In this document: in pieces, positions 59,726 to 60,468 of the stretch
How the letters are laid out: the number at the start of each line of letters is the position of its first letter
Position numbering within the stretch: the stretch's first letter is position 1
Virus record (IMG/VR): IMGVR_UViG_3300025428_000005
Location: 1 to 60,468 of that record
Length of the DNA: 60,468 nt
Strand: one strand, 5' to 3'
DNA from: a virus
Notes under the pieces: generated by a model
What the model was told of the DNA's origin: nothing
Database searches by the model: none
What the model saw: only the letters and a program-made list of their open reading frames with translations
Program-made: the position numbers and the translations under genes

Positions 59726-60468
59726 GTTTAATAGACATAGAAAAAAATAAAGTAAATGGTGCTGAAGGCATTAAACGTGTTATAGATGAGAATGCTTATA
59801 GTTTAATTATAGACACTGTAAGTATAGACCAATATAAGTACGTAGAGGCAAGTATCGTACGAGAATTAAGCTCGAATGCCGTAGACTCACAAAAAGAAAA
59901 GCTACAAGCTGTTGATATATTAACAGGTAAAGCTAAAGTAGAAGATTATTACATTACACGTGATGATCCTAAATATAAATCTAGTAATTTTGATCAAACT
60001 TATTACGATCTAAATCATCTTAATCTACAAAATAATGTTGTAGAATTAGAGTATGTTTGTGATCCTAAAGGTATGGGTTGGTGTGATAAGTTTATAGTTA
60101 GAGATTACGGTGTAGGATTAGGTGATAGTAGATTATATGGATATACAAGTATTGGCTTTTCTACAAAGCGTAACAATACTACTCAACTTGGGGCCTATGG
60201 ATATGGGGCCAAGGTAGGATTAGCTTTACGTAATGATTATTATCTTACAACAACTGTACATAATGGTAGGAAGTTTAAATTCCAATCGTATAGTTATAAG
60301 ATAGTAAGCCTTATAGATAGGTTTAATTCTAATGGTACTGAAAATCCACATATTGTGTTTCCAGATGGATCACAAATCTACTACGAAGTTACAAGTGAGT
60401 TAAACTTCACTGAAATAACTGTACCTTGTAAAAGACATCACAAAGAGAAATTCATTCAAGCTGTACAA
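59722..60468 (+). CDS. GHKL-fold ATPase, rIIA-like (partial)
   Basis: The first 249 residues are in the window; the 3' end is cut. GHKL/HSP90-type ATP-site motifs are clear: N-box ELSSNAVDS (Glu48, Asn52), G1 box DYGVGLG (Asp128), and G2-like QLGAYGYGAKVGLAL (155-169). Phage rIIA proteins have this domain and crAss-like phages carry rIIA-like genes. Start overlaps the upstream stop by 4 nt. Rather than a kinase or MutL, an rIIA-like protein is favoured because no later domain can be judged. Confidence 0.8.
   Translation, partial: MSLIDIEKNKVNGAEGIKRVIDENAYSLIIDTVSIDQYKYVEASIVRELSSNAVDSQKEKLQAVDILTGKAKVEDYYITRDDPKYKSSNFDQTYYDLNHLNLQNNVVELEYVCDPKGMGWCDKFIVRDYGVGLGDSRLYGYTSIGFSTKRNNTTQLGAYGYGAKVGLALRNDYYLTTTVHNGRKFKFQSYSYKIVSLIDRFNSNGTENPHIVFPDGSQIYYEVTSELNFTEITVPCKRHHKEKFIQAVQ

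Noticed and set aside
1-60468. CRISPR arrays, insertion sequences, integrase or attachment sites
   Set aside because: No regular spaced repeats, transposase motifs or recombinase motifs were found on reading the window.

Overview
KIND OF GENOME. The window looks like about 60 kb of an AT-rich, virulent double-stranded DNA phage of the crAss-like type (order Crassvirales) infecting a Bacteroidota host. Two gene blocks are transcribed away from each other from a centre near 45.1-45.4 kb. The minus-strand block carries the crAss-like head and neck order: TerL, portal, scaffold-like protein, major capsid protein, neck ring proteins, P22 gp4-like tail tubular protein, a 1512-residue tail protein, then three very large internal virion proteins. 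Four minus-strand promoters fit the Bacteroidota form (TTTG or CTTG, exactly 20 nt, then TAnnTTTG). Most starts lack a Shine-Dalgarno sequence and are A-rich, and signal peptides end in the AQ or SQ style of Bacteroidota. No integrase, CRISPR array or insertion sequence was seen. LAYOUT, minus strand, in order of transcription. A structured leader (45070-44791) precedes a Vsr-like endonuclease. A packed run of small genes (44.3-41 kb) includes a HU/IHF-like protein and a GroES-like protein. TerL, portal, scaffold and capsid follow (41-33 kb), then neck and decoration proteins (33-29.5 kb) ending at a hairpin terminator. A fibre and lysis region (29.4-19.4 kb) holds a collagen-like protein, repeat-rich fibres, a holin-like protein overlapping an M15 peptidase endolysin, a fibre with a signal peptide and YadA-head-like repeats, small membrane proteins and a patatin-like phospholipase. 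Ring and tail proteins (19.3-12.3 kb) and three giant internal proteins (12.2 kb to the left edge) complete the block. The last giant protein carries a histidine-phosphatase domain and an HExxH metallopeptidase motif. LAYOUT, plus strand. A single gene with different codon use sits between hairpins (45.4-45.9 kb). Next come three palindromes of the form TGACA-N3-TGTCA (46.17-46.28 kb), many small early-type genes, a tRNA-Met(CAT), a tRNA-like element, and several structured intergenic RNAs, one of them a compact nested pseudoknot. Genes at 46.9-47.9 and 51.9-54.2 kb include broken or duplicated copies and look like exchangeable cargo. From 55.8 kb there is a family A DNA polymerase split at motif A by a group I intron carrying a LAGLIDADG endonuclease, then a tandem family of small paralogues whose last copy is broken, then a GHKL ATPase (rIIA-like) cut by the window edge. 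HOW IT WORKS TOGETHER. The plus block probably takes over the cell and replicates DNA. The minus block packages DNA and builds a podovirus-like particle loaded with giant internal proteins. Endolysin, holin, patatin and membrane proteins probably open the envelope. Gene functions are read from motifs and gene order only; no database search was run.
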